Source of the DNA: Gymnorhina tibicen
Lineage: Eukaryota > Chordata > Aves > Passeriformes > Artamidae
Assembly (NCBI GenBank): GCA_013399875.1
Contig: VXAZ01001038.1
Span: 1 to 64,000, forward strand
DNA length: 64,000 nt
Direction of reading: 5' to 3'
Part shown: positions 1-13,130 of the stretch, piece by piece
How the letters are laid out: each line of letters begins with the position of its first letter
Numbering within the stretch: the stretch's first letter is position 1
The notes under the pieces: generated by a model
What the model was told of the DNA's origin: nothing
What the model saw: only the letters and a program-made list of their open reading frames with translations
Database searches by the model: none
Made by a program: the position numbers and the translations under genes

Positions 1-1916
1 CCACTTTTCTGCTTGTAGTGAGTTTAATATCATCCAGTTGTTATGCGAGGAAAATTCTAATAACTTTTAGCTCAGCAAAAGAAAAAAATAAGAGGGCAAG
101 CGGTCTGAAGATGAAAATAATAAGTTTAGCATTGTGTATTTACTGGGAAAGTTTGGTGCCCGTTAGAGTCATGTGAATTGGAGAAGCTGATTTCAAAAAA
201 GTCCTCTTCTCTTTGTACAAGTACCCAGAATTTGCACAGATTCCCCTTTACAGAGATGGAAAGCCTGGATGTCCTCACACTTACCCGGGGTAAGGCCACG
301 AGGGAAGGGACACTCCTCCTGCCCCGGAGCTGAGCACCTGCTGATGGCTTTGGGCTGAATCCTTGATTGAACCTGTGCGAGGGAGTGCACAAAAAATGGC
401 AGCTTGTTTGCTGTCAGCAGGGCATTTCCATTCTGTGTTTAACCAGAATAACTCCGGCGCTGGCTGAGGAACCCGAACCTTGTGCAAACGCTGCCGCGCC
501 GGGCTCTGCGCAGAGTGCAGCCCTCTGTCATCACTCGTCCCCCCCAGCGCTCCTGTGGCCACGCCACCACCAGTCTGTGACCATCTGAGGCAGTGCAGCT
601 GCTTTAGCTGCCCCCTAATCAGAGAACAGACAGTTCCAGAGGGTCCTAATTTCCCCAGACAATTGGGAAAGGCCTCTGTTCCAGCCCAGGCTTGCTGGAC
701 TAATCACAGCCCGAGCGGCAGCGCAGCACAGCCTCAAGCACGTGTTCCATTCTGCTCTCGGATGTGGAGCCCAACCAGTAATCAGCTGGACATAAAACAC
801 AGGGCTGAGTGCTCCCTAAAAGCTGATCTTCACCATGTTCCCAGTTAAAAATATCCGGAGACAGCTACACAAAACATGGATTCCAATCCACCCAGGAAAT
901 TTGGGTGTTGTCATGAAGACCGGTGCATCACAGTGTCATGTTTGTGTGAGGCTGGGGACTGAAATCATGGAGCAGTTGTTGCTAATGTGCTGTAATTACT
1001 CTTAAAACTGTCACACTGGTTTTGAAATTGTGTCTGTGTCATTAAGTGCAATACTTCGTTCCTTCGTGAATGAAGGAAAGTGGAAAGAAATCTCCTTTCC
1101 AATATGCTCTTGGAGATCAACAGGGCTGAAAGACGAAGGCGCAGGACAGAGCAGCAGGTTTAGGTCCTCATGAAGTTTTAAATGTCTCAGGGAATCAGGA
1201 AGATCTCAAATTTTGGTGTGTTATAGCTATTTTGTCACATGTTCAAGTTACTGTAAGGGTGATGATGCTTTAAGCAGTGGGTTCCTCAGAGCCATTCCAG
1301 AGACTGGAGATTAATTCTGGTTCTTTCAGAGATCTGAAAGAGAACAAGAGATGATATCTGGCATCTGACACTCAGAAATGCTGCAAGACTTCCTAAAACT
1401 TGTGCAATAATCACCTTCCCCATCCTTTACAAAAGCGCTGTTCCTGTTATTTCCAGTGTGAAATAAAATAAAGCTACTGCATGAAGTACACAAGTGAGTT
1501 CCATTGTTCCTGCTTACAGGGATTAATATTATAGCTTTTTAAAATAATAAAATAGGTTATGGATCTCTCCAAGCTTTATCTGTGTGGGAGTTCCACAATC
1601 AGTCCCTGACCTTTGCTTGGCTCTGGTTCCTCCTCAGCTGTTCCCTTTCACACCTTTAGATCTGAACACAAAGCACTTTGCAGCGCTCTGGGATGAAAAA
1701 CCCTTAATTTTTCCTGCCCTTTCACAGAGTAAGAGTTACAGCTTGTGAGTGAAAGTCAAACCAGAGCATGGAGGAAAAACGTGAAGTGTCAAGGGATGGG
1801 AAATTAGAGCTAAGAACCCTTAAAACAAGGTTTTGGTACTCGTGCAAAGAGCATTTATTTCATTTCACTGGTGTTTTCTCTGTTCTAGAGACACGGGCAT
1901 CACTCCAAAAGTGAGC

Positions 1917-1930
1917 CTCTCTCTCTCTCT
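1917..1930. repeat. (CT)7 microsatellite
   Basis: Seven perfect CT dinucleotides, read directly. A possible length polymorphism with no evident function. Confidence 0.9.
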
Positions 1931-3384
1931 GCCATCTGCTGGGACCAGGAGAGATGCCCAAGCTGTACTGATTCCCCTGCCCCAGTAAATAAGTAAATCA
2001 ATAATTCTGACAGCTGGCAGGAGCTCTTCCAGGAGAACACTGGGATGAGAGAAGTGTCCCCTCCAGAAGCAGCTGTTGTCTCTCCAGCTAACAGGGCACT
2101 GCTTGTGCAAACACGGGGGGTTCCTCCACAGCAGGAATCCTGAATGATGATTGGCTGTGAGGGAACATCACTGCTGCCAGCCAGGAAAGCTTGGAGGGAG
2201 ATTTTTTGTTTCAATGCCTGAATTTTTTGTTTCTAGAATAATGTTTTTTTGTCCTCTATGCACAGCAGTTTTAACTTTCTGTCAGGGGCTCGGGGTGCTT
2301 TCCATGAGATGCTTTTTCACACACCCAAATCCATGGATAACTATTAATAGTAAATGTAAGGCAGTGGGAGTGACAGGCAAAGTCAGGGGCTTACACCTTG
2401 CAAGAAATCTTGATTTATCCCAGAATTTGGCCGAGTGCTTGAAAGTGATTAGCTAACTTTAAGTGTCATTAATATGGATTTCCTTGTGAGCCTGTATGTT
2501 TTTACAGCATACCCTGTGTTTTAGTTCCATAGACAGGCAAAATATTCAGATTCAGGCAGGAGAGTCAATAATTCAGCTCAGCTGAGTCACTCTATTGGAG
2601 CAACAGTCCCCTCTCAGTGGGAAGCAGGGAGATCAGTGAGCCTCATCCAGGAGGTGAGGGCGGCACCATCAAGGAATGGGACTAAAAACAGCACCCAAAA
2701 ATCTCGCGTTGCGAGCACCAAGGTCATGCAGGAATATCTTTATAAACATTATCTTTGTAAACACGACTAGCATGCGCATAAAACAGAGCTGATTAGCAGA
2801 CTCAGAGCAGGAAAGGTTAAGTGAAATAAAATAAAAATAGAGCAGCTTGCTGCACACTGCCAGGGTTTCAGTCAGCGCTGGGTTCGGGCAGTAAATGAAC
2901 CCTGGGATGGGATGTCTCAGCCCCCAGGACTCCTTTACTGGGTGCTCTCAGCCCTCGGTTCATTAATGAGGTAGCAGAGCCTTGTGCTCTCTGCAGTAAT
3001 GAGTCTGAAGGCTCACAAATAGCTCTGATTATAGCCCTCGGGAAGAAAAGATAAAAAGAGGAGAAAATAGGATGATGAATTTGGTCATGTGAGCCACCTG
3101 GCCTGAGCGGCAGCAGCCTGCAGCACACAGCAGCCTTCCCAGCCCTGGTAGGCTATTGTTACCGTGGTGTTACAGCGTGCAGGAGTCATTCACTAGGAGT
3201 AGGAACCAATATCTGTGGTTTTAACAGCTGTTTCTCCATGGTTCCTTCACTTTTCGTGGGAGCTCTGGACCTCTGATCATGGATTGTTATTCCGCTTGCA
3301 TTTTAGGTGGTCGCGTCACCGTGGTTCTGCATCATTCTGGACGCTGAAGTGAGCTCAGGTGGCAGCTGCAACACGTCTGGAGCA

Positions 3385-3430
3385 CTTTGAATGTGGTTGA
3401 ACACACGCTTTGAACGTGGTTGAACACACA
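3385..3430. repeat. Two-copy 23-bp tandem duplication
   Basis: Two adjacent 23-base copies (3385-3407 and 3408-3430) differ at only two positions, one T/C and one G/A. The core reads TTGAAYGTGGTTGAACACAC. The low divergence suggests a recent slippage or duplication event. Confidence 0.9.
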
Positions 3431-3843
3431 GAACCTGCAGTATCTCCCAGCCACGGAGCTCTCTCCTATCAGAGGGATGGCAAATCCACCAAGGGCCTCG
3501 CAAGCGGTGCTCAGAGCTCTGCGATGTGAAACAATTCAGCCCTGGTAAAAGCAAACAGCTGGGAGCAACAGATCTTCGTGTCCTGGCTCCCAGCACAGCA
3601 AAGTGTTCCTGCTTTGCTCTCCGAGGCCACCAAAAGCTGCATTTTGCTGAATTCCCCAACCATTTCCAGGGCTACCCATCAAACTCTGGTGAAAACCATG
3701 CAAATCTGAAGGCATCTCTCAGGGTGAAGGGGATTAAGCTGTGTAGGGCCTTTGGGAAGAAAGTTTCCTACACAGATGTGTGTGTAAAGTCCCTCTGGTT
3801 TTGTTCTTTTAATTGCTGCGTGCTCTGCTGACACACAGCCAGC

Positions 3844-3867
3844 CAGACAGACAGACAGACAGACACA
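3844..3867. repeat. (GACA)n tetranucleotide microsatellite
   Basis: About five to six CAGA/GACA units form an almost perfect array. GACA arrays are common in vertebrate genomes. Confidence 0.9.
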
Positions 3868-6800
3868 GGAAGTGCAGCACCAGGCTGGGGCAGCACCACC
3901 CTGGCTGCTGCTGCACCTGCAGTTTCTAATTGGGCCTGAATCACAGCTTTGCAAAGATTTTCTTGTATTTTTTTGGGGGAGGGAGGGAGGGAATGCCAAT
4001 ATGAGAGAAAAGCAATACCAGTATTAATCCTACTTGCAAAGGAAGTGCAGTGGAGCAGAGCGAGCAGAGAGGGGCTTGGTTCCCCTGCCCACTGTCACTG
4101 CTCCCCTGTGGGTCAGCTGATTGTGTATCCACCCCCTTAAAATGTGGGTATTACTGCTAACTGTTGCTTGCAGCACAATCCAGGACCCTTGGGGAAAAAA
4201 AGCAAGCAAAGGCTTAAAAAATATCATTACCTTACCGTGTAAAGTCACGTTTTGTCACTTGACTAAATCTTTATGAAGTCAAATAACAAATTTTTATCAA
4301 TAATTACCACATAAACTACTAAAACTTTTCCTAAAACTCCCCAGATGGAAGCACAGCTCTTTATGTCAGAAGGGATTTGTATTAAGGAAGAAACACCTCA
4401 AAACCTGCTCCAATTTGCTTCATTAGTGAGAAAGCAGGAGTGGGTCCTGTGACAGTGACTCCATAGGAATTAAACAGAATTTAAGAGATAATGAAATGAA
4501 ACTTTCTTGGCAGAAACAGTCAGACTCACAGAACATTTCTGGGCCAGTCACAGGGGTTTAGTGGCTGGTAAAAAGCAAAAAAAAAGCCTCAGAGTTGGAG
4601 CAGAATCCTCCTGTGATGAAGCTGCACCTCCTGAAAGCCAACCCCTGCAAAATGCAGCAAGTCCTGAGGATGGGTTTAATTGAACTGGGTGCTGATGAAT
4701 ATACCTGAAAGCAGAACATTTCAGAAGTGCTGCAGAAATACATTGGACAATGCAATTTGTGGGATCAACTCACAGATCTGCTGCCGTGTCTGCTCTGCAC
4801 CTTTCTTGCTCCCCTGTGCTGGCTCTGCTCTCCTGTTGTGTGCTAGCATTAAAAAGCAAAATATCTGGAAAGATGTTTAGTTCTGAAACCCCTTTAATTA
4901 CAGCCTGCAGATACCAGCACCATAAACTCGTCAAGCAGACTGGGGATAACCTCGTCACAAACCAGGATAAGCCACTTTGAAAAGATGAATTTTGTAAGAA
5001 AATCAGTTTTCATGCATTCAACGACCAGGAAAAATAGAAACTAAGTGAGTTCAACTTAATTTTAAATAATTATTTTCACACAGAAATCAAGAGGGGAGGA
5101 AAAAGGCACTTTTCAGTTCCCATAGGAAACTCACTGCTGCGCTTGGTCCAAATACCCCAGTGTCTGCTCTTAACCTCCCAGTCCTGCTGAAAACCTCTTC
5201 CTACTGCTGGCAGTGTGTTCCTTTAGCAGATCTCAGTCTGGAGGCAGCCTGGAAAGTTCTGCAAGGTTCCAGGGCTCTTTGTCTTCGTCCTCTGATGCTG
5301 TAGGCGCGTTCCTTCGGACAGGGTTTGGGTTTGCAGACACACATCCTGCCAGCTGCTACAAAACCAGCAGAACAAAAACATATATTATTGGAAATCACGT
5401 TAATAAGAGAGCCGGGGGGATTTCATGGACATATTAAGCTGATTTAAGCTGAAGAGATTTGGTTCAAAGGAAAAAAATCCCAAACGAAGTCTGAAGGACT
5501 CGGTGGGGTATTTTAAGACGCCAACAACAATTACTTTGCCCTAAATAATAAGCTGCTGGGTGATGCAAATGGGATGCCTCTGGTTGCACTGCAGTATGAG
5601 TCACTGGCTGAGATAAAGGAGCAGGAGAGATGAAAGCTGTGGCACACTCCGAGTGTGCCTGCTCCAGTGGTGCAGGGACAGGGATGCTCTCCCCCCTGGC
5701 TGAGCGCTCCGCGCCTGAATCTTCAGCTGGGGAGCCTGAAAAGCCAGGGGAGCTACGCAGTAAAAGTGCTATAAAAACCTGTGTTCCGTGCCTTTGCCTT
5801 CCATTTTCAGGCAGGTTTATGGAATTTCATGGCATAATTCCTTTAGAAGTGGGTTTGCACGGACGTGTGTGAATATGCCTGGGCATGATCAGGCAACCAC
5901 GAGGTAGGTGAGAGGCTCCCAGTGCCCTGCACAGCAGCAGAGATGCACCCTATGGGAAGAAGTTCCATTGAAAAGGCAGCAGTCAGACTGCTTTAAAGCC
6001 CATTAATTTGATTAAAAGCCATGGATGTTGCTGGCATCTCGGGCAAACACAGCCTCGAGGTGGACGAGAGGGGGAAACCTCTCCCCACCAACCTTCCCAG
6101 CAGGTCAGGGGCTGGCGTCACTGCAACCTTAAAGTCAAATCTTCTTTAAAGGTTTTTATCAGTCAGTCATTCCCCTCACTGTGCTCCGCAACAGGTCCAA
6201 AATAACTAAAAGCTGTTATTATTTCTGTCGGATGCATCTCGTGCAACACAAAAAAGTCCCTGAAAACGAGGTGTTGTGACATCAATTAGACCTGGTAAAG
6301 TCGAATTCACTTTTGGTATTCAATCCTCGTGGGGAGAAGTTCACAGACACGATTTTAAATAACAGCAAGTTTTTAATATCATAAACTACTCCACAGTTCA
6401 TTTTCATACTATCATTTTATCTCTCAGAAAACATTGGTTTAATTATTTCAGGTTGCTGTGTTCTTTCACGCCACGTTGACTGTAGCCTTTCAGAGCTTTT
6501 TATTTCCATTTTCATAAGAAATGAGTAAACAAGTATTGAAACATTAAAAACCACTTTTGCAATAGCTCTCCTGTTAACTTCTATCCCATCTCTATTTTCA
6601 GTGTTTTATGGCTGTAGAAATGATCCTCCCCAATCAAAAGAATAGTGCTGACAATTTTAATTGCGTGTGTGATGAGAGCAATCCATGCTCAGGGCTTAAA
6701 CGCAGTTTTATCCTACAGGGTTTTTTTTCTTCAGTCACTTACCTGAGGATGATTTAAACCAATTTATTTTAAGCTTTAGTGATATCAATGGGAAGTTTTG

Positions 6801-9800
6801 CAATCACAGCTGAGCAGACCTGCACACCCTCTGCAGTCACATCCTTTCCCTGCTGTCAAAACAAGTGAGACAAGGTCACACGTCTTTAAAAATGTTAACA
6901 TTGTTTTTCAACTCTGCTGCTGTAAGAGGCGAGCGTAGACAAGGCAGACTGAATTTAGCAAGTCAGGCAACAACTTCATTTTAGACACAAGAAACCATCC
7001 AGGCTGACACTGAGTTCTTACGTTCTTACAGCTTTTCTGTTTCATATCTGAGCTTTGATTCAAAGTCAGCCTCAGTGCTGATGTTTATCTAAGAGCATCC
7101 TTCAACTCAGGAGAGTCAGAAACGGGTACAATAAATAAATAAATCATCCCCCATCAAAGATCTCTGGTCCCTAATATAACACATCTGACTTCTGCGAGGC
7201 CTGCCTCCTTTTTGATAAACCTGGTTTATCTCTCACCATTCCGCCCATCAAAACTCAAAGCACGGTGGCCTCTGCAGTCACTCTTCCCTCCATCCATCAG
7301 TGTGCCTCCAAAAGGATTAACTCTCTCTTTTCACAGCTTCTTAAAGCTCCTCTTGCAGAAATTCTAGTCCAAATTGCATTATTATTTCACCCTCTTTTTG
7401 TAGGTCCCCTGTTAGGACTCTACTGTGGCTGCTGCATTGAACAAACTCATTTTAGCACAGGTGGTCTAAAGCAAGTATAAAGTACTTATCCAGGACCTAA
7501 GTGGTTCAAGAAGGCTTTGCTCCACCGAAAACTTATGGAATTAAGTCTAGACTGAAAACAGCTTGAAGGTTTTCTCAATTACTGCCAGGGGAGAACAACC
7601 CTGGGGATTTACACACACTCAGACTGTTCAGTGTTATGAATATGCAAAATTAGGACAAATCCATTAGAACATGGATGTAAGTAAAAGGAAAAAAAAAAGA
7701 TATTTAAACGTGTTTAAGCATTTTAAAAAAAAAGTTATTATTCTGTTATAAACACTATTTAAATATCTGATTCTTTTGTAACACGCTGATTTTCATACTC
7801 TTGGTTGGATGTTGCCGCTTTTTTAAAATAAAACTTAAATTTTTGGCATTTCAATTAATTGTGTAAATGATTATTTCGTATTTTGGTCATTGTCCGAAAT
7901 AAATTATTAATTTAATGATAGTTTCACTAAAGTTAATTATTTTGATCCAATTAGGCTTTGATAGAGAATGACTTAGTATTAATCAGTATTTTGATTTACT
8001 GTCTTCACCAAAGGGGCTAAGTAAAGAAACTGTATTTTATAGTGGCATCCAAGCATGGACAGAGACTTTACTCACACCTCACACCTTTTGTCTCACAAGC
8101 AGTCATTTAAATAAAATAGCTCCTCCCAGCACTAGTTTCCCCTTGAAGCAGCTCCAGGTGGTTGAAAGGGACCCAAGTGAGTTTCCAAATTTAATTTTTT
8201 TTCCTCCATAAAACTGATCACAGAGCAGAACACACCGGTTCCCATTAGCCCAAAAGTAAATTTGCTTTTGGAGGTAATTTATTACAAATGGAGGAGGTTT
8301 AGTGGTTCTTAAGGGCAGTTGTTAAATATTTATTAAATAAAAAAAAAAACCCCAGCCTTCATTTCAATCTGCAGGTATTGACTGGTACTTACAGACTGAT
8401 ATTGTCTCTTGCTGGTGTCACCGTCCGAGGCAACGAACCCGTGAGGATTCATATCCTCATGTAAAAAATAAACACTAAAGAAGGAGCTGAAGTGAAAGCA
8501 GAGTGTTTGCAGGGCTGAAGTCCAGCAAAGCACTTAAACACACATCCCCAATCCCACTTACCTCGGGGAAACTCCCCCTGCACCCTAAGGGCTCTGCTGG
8601 GGCCAGGCCAGCCAGGAGAGGGTTTCTGTCCCCAGGACCCTGCAGAGAAATCTGCAGAGCTATCAGCTTCTGTAAATATTTAATTTCCATTAGATCCTGT
8701 TTGGTGTCTACCAGTCTCACTCCCAACCTATTTCGTGGCAGTTTTCCCTCTCAGTAGGTGTCCAACACGTAAAGTTTATTTAGAAGAAGCGAATGAAAGA
8801 GGAAACACTCCAAAAATCCACGACGTGCTGGTGTAACTCTGAAGGTGTGAGGGGCTGGGAAACACCAGCCCCCGGCAGAGCCCGGGAAGAAGCTGCACAC
8901 GGCAAAGTTATGCACTGAAAAGTTTGGGAATAGGAAATCCCTGACAAATCAGCACAGTCCCACCCCTTCCTTCTCCAGAGACAGCGAGAGGAGCGCGGGG
9001 TGAGTGCAGGGGAATTCGAAATATCATCTGTCTCTCCTTTATCTGCAGAGGCACTGGGTCCTCCCATCCCACACAGCCCAGGGGAGCCGCTCCCCACAAA
9101 GGCTCGGGTCTCTGCGGAGCTTGTGAAGCACAACCACGAAAGCTCCCCAACATCTCCATCCCGTGCTGCATTTGGATGCAACTCAGTTCACTCTGAGAAA
9201 ATATATTCACTGTGTGGATGAGCTCTCTGCGAGTGAAAGCCATCAGGAACACTCATTCCTGAGAGGGAAAGGGAAAATCCTTGAGAGCTGTGATAAAGAT
9301 TCTCATCTGTGCTTCCCTCACGTCCCCACACAATGAATTTATGAAATGGAAAAGAATTACGGAGGCTTTGCCACAAGGAAACAACGGATGAAAATGCCTT
9401 TTACTTAAACTCGAGTACTATGGATTTTCTTAAGCTGCTAAAAGAATGTTTTTTCTGTTAGTCTCGGTAAAGGAACCAATTTCTTAATGAAAAGCGAAGC
9501 AGGAGATCTCGAGCTGTTCTTCGGGAACAACACAGGAAACTGAGCTCAGCTGTGGAAATCAGTGCAGTGCAGCCAGAGTACAGGGAAAGGATGGTAAGAA
9601 AAATTCAGGAAAACCAGTAAAGTTCCAGGGGCAATATTAATGCTAAATTCAAACTTTTTTAGTTGCATAACAAGCTTACCCAAATTACTCTGCGCTTAAA
9701 GTACTAATTAAGGAATTCAGGATCCCTGGGAGGAGGAACTGGCACGCGTTTCACTGAGGCACCAAGAGGCTGAGGCATGATCATGCCCTGGATTTTTATT

Positions 9801-12800
9801 TTGCCATCTTCCTGGTAGTTTGGGAAATTGTACTTTAATAACCTCTAATGGCTTTGCATGGACTCATTCAGGACTGATCAAGATGTCAATTTTAAAACAC
9901 AGTGTACTGAAAATTCAGCGGAGTATTGACGTAGTAATGCAGTTAAATGCAACTATTTGCTTCCATCCTGGTAAATCCAATCCTGTTTCTTGTTATTTCT
10001 CCCAAGATTGTGAATTGTCCTTGCACAGCGAGGTTCTGCAGTTCCCATCAGACAGAGGGGTACAGCGAAAGTGCTCTGGTCAGGAACAGACCCACATGAA
10101 ATATAAAAAGCCCAAACTGAAAGGGAGGGAGTTGTAAATCCCAAAACCACTGGATCCAGTGAGACAGTCAATCCCTCTCTCCTCTACACTCAGCTCCCCT
10201 TCCACTGTCCATCATCCTACTCCAACCCTGTGCTCTCAGCCCTGCTCCCACTGTCCCAGACATGGGGATTTTGCTGCTCTAAACTCGCCCTCGTTCCCTC
10301 CTCCCTTTAACGTCAGCGCAGCCCACAAATGGCACGGTTTGGTCAGGCTCTCATCCTCTGAAGAACTTTTCCTGCAAACCCTCTTTCTTTGCTCCAGCTT
10401 TGATGTGATTTAAGTCCTGCCCGAGCGTGCATGGGTGCAAACCCCAAAACACTCTCCCTCCCTTGGGTCTGCAGACACAGCTCACCGCTCGGTTGTGTCA
10501 CTGCAACAGACCTTCTCCTGTTCCTTGCATTTAGGATCTTCCACCTCTGGCATTTCTCCTTCAGCTTCTCTGCCCCTCTCCGCAGATACTGGGGATTGTG
10601 GATATCCCTGTTCCCATTCTGATGGGCACCTCTGCCTCCAGCTGCTCTGTGCAGTGTTTTATCTCAGATACTTCCTCTCTGGCCACTTGCCAGACTACTC
10701 TTTGCTGATCACATCCTCTCCTTTGGTTTAGGGATTTTTGGTTATCCTCTCCTTAATTCCTGTTTTTGTTAATTTCTTCAGCGCTGATATCCAGTGTGTG
10801 CTTATCTGACAACCCTCCCTCCTTATCAAGCTACAGTTTCCTTTCCCAGAGCTCTCAGTATCAGTGCACAAGTGCATTTACAGCCCCAAATTTCTGTCTG
10901 TGGCACAGGCACAGCCCCCAACTGACAGAGCGTGTCCTGAAGGGAAGGAAACAAGGCATCGTCGAACTTTGCATCCATGTTCCACCTTCCCAGAGGAAAC
11001 GAGGGCTACATCAAAATTCCTCATGGCCTTGCTGACTCCCCATTCATTCCTGCTGTTGCCTTCTGTGGCCACACCAGTCCTCTTTCTTGTTTAAGCCTTT
11101 GTTTACATGAACAGAAACTGAAACAACTTAAAAATTGAAAAGTCTGCACTGAAGTAAGTCTGGAAATTTTCATCCTCCACAGTTGATAAAGTCCCTTTTG
11201 CCATTTGTGGTCCTTAAAAAGTCTGTGGTTCAAAATTTGACTACAATATTCTCTCTTTTTTTTTTTTAAATGGTATCTTTAAACTGAATTCCTTTATCAC
11301 ATACAGCACACATTGCTGGGTAAGAAAATGTCACAGCACTCGTGTGTCCCAAGGTGGTACTTCCAACCAAGGCTTGCCCCGTCCTGTGTTCTGTGTGTGG
11401 ATAACCACATGAAGTTCTCTGAGAGCTCTTGGCTTATTAAAGACCCCTGTCTGGAGATGACCACCAGGCCAAGCAGCAGTTGAGGTATCAGTAAACACTG
11501 GCTTGAAATGTCACATTAAGATTTTGAAGGCTAGCACTGGGATGGTATCAACAAATCTGAATTAATGGAGTAAAATTCTACTCAACCAAAGTACCTTCAG
11601 CCTGTGTCCTGATTTACACATGCAGATAAACACACCGAGCCAGGATCCTGGGGAAGACAACATCATTTAGTTGGAAGTTGTGTGGGTTAGAGCAAAGAGC
11701 TGGACTGGTATCTTCTCCCTGCACAAGAAAAAAGGATTTAAAAACATTTGAGCATTACTAAAGCAACATAATGAGAATGAGAAGGCTGAAAGCTGCTTGC
11801 TCACAGTGTTTAATTCTTGAAAGTATTGGTGTTAGCATCCTAACGATCAGAAAGCAATTTGTGTTCAGGGCAAGGACGATTTTTGTTGCTTGGTTACCCT
11901 ACTTTTGATTCTAAAAGGCAAACTCGTCGCTTTGTTACATAAGCAGCAGAGCTCCATCCATCCTGAGAAAAACACGACGAGAACCTGGGAGCCTCACTCA
12001 GAGGAGGGGCTCGCGGAATAGATTTCCATAAGGAACACGGGGTTTTTTTCCATTTTCCTCTTGCGCGCAGATTTGCTCCAGATGGTCTGAAAATGCTCGA
12101 GATGTAAATGGTACGGCAAAATATGCAGCAACAGAGGGGATTATGGAGCCTCGGAAAATTCTTTGGTCTCCTCTGCAAACACAAGGCGGATCAAAATGCA
12201 AAGCTTTCCGTGGATCCTGTCCCAGAGACTCCCTGCACACCAGGAACAACTTAGTTTCAGTTCCCTTGCTGCCTGTTAGGAACGATGATGGAACAAAACA
12301 GCAGCAAAACCCCAGCAGTGAGACAAACAAACAAGTCTTCCTTGCTTTGTCTCTTCTGGTAGACAAACAGCTCATTGCAAATTAAATGGCTGCTTAATTA
12401 CCAGTTTCAAAGTTCTGTGCACAAAACGAGACACAAAGCTCGGGTTATGTCTTTAAATGCGGGGAATTCCATGCAAGTCTGAGGGAAGAGAGGAGCAAGG
12501 AGCAATGCACGGGGCTGGAGGGGTGGTATTCTCCCTGCCAGGGGTCAGGATGGCTCTAGATGGGCACAAAGCTGGGTTTTCAGTGCTGCTGCAGAACATT
12601 CCTGTTGCAGAATATTCCCCTTCCCCTCTCAGCTCGCTTTCAGCTTCAGCATCACCTCTGCAAGCTTCCTCACTCTGGAGAGGAGGCAGAAGGTTAAGCA
12701 GCACCAAGGAAGGTTGTTCTGCTGTGTCCGACAGATGGACGAGTCTCAGAAGTACACAAAGGAAAATTTTTTCTGGTCAAGAGGAATTTTGGATTTTAGT

Positions 12801-13107
12801 CACGTGAAAGGGATGGAGTTCTGCTCTGCCATGTGACCACTGCTACAGTCCTAACTGTGGGACACTGCATATTCAAATTTGAATCTACATCCAGCCTGAA
12901 TAGTGGCATCAACTCAGGGAGTATCAGATGTCAGTAGACACAGTTTTTCTCCAGAGTCTGAGAAGTTGATTTCTTGTATAAGAAACATTTTCCTCAATTT
13001 AGCTATAAGTAGAATAAGCTAAAGTAACATCAACATGAGTTTAAAGGCCCTGACTAATTTTAGGAATGGTAACAAGTGAAACCTGCAAAACACAAACACC
13101 ATATTTT

Positions 13108-13130
13108 TCTAGTCTAGTCTGGTCTAGTCT
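13108..13130. repeat. Short TAGTC-type pentanucleotide array
   Basis: Four to five units of TCTAG/TAGTC, one of them changed to TGGTC. A small imperfect microsatellite seen directly in the sequence. Confidence 0.8.

Larger units (their letters stand above)
1..9999. other. Intergenic sequence, no gene recognised
   Basis: No open frame here resembles a known protein. The longest frames are short, overlap on both strands and lack convincing splice signals. Visible content is simple sequence: a (CT)7 run at 1917-1930, a GACA array at 3844-3867, a 23-bp duplication at 3385-3430, a purine run at about 3974-3991, AAAT repeats at about 7131-7145, and A-runs near 7690 and 8339-8349. An AT-rich, TAAT-dense block lies at about 7690-7990. 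Local GC-richer patches (about 480-760 and 8860-9130) explain several chance frames. In human the gene on this side of TAMM41 is SYN2, but I see no synapsin-like exon. Confidence 0.6.
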
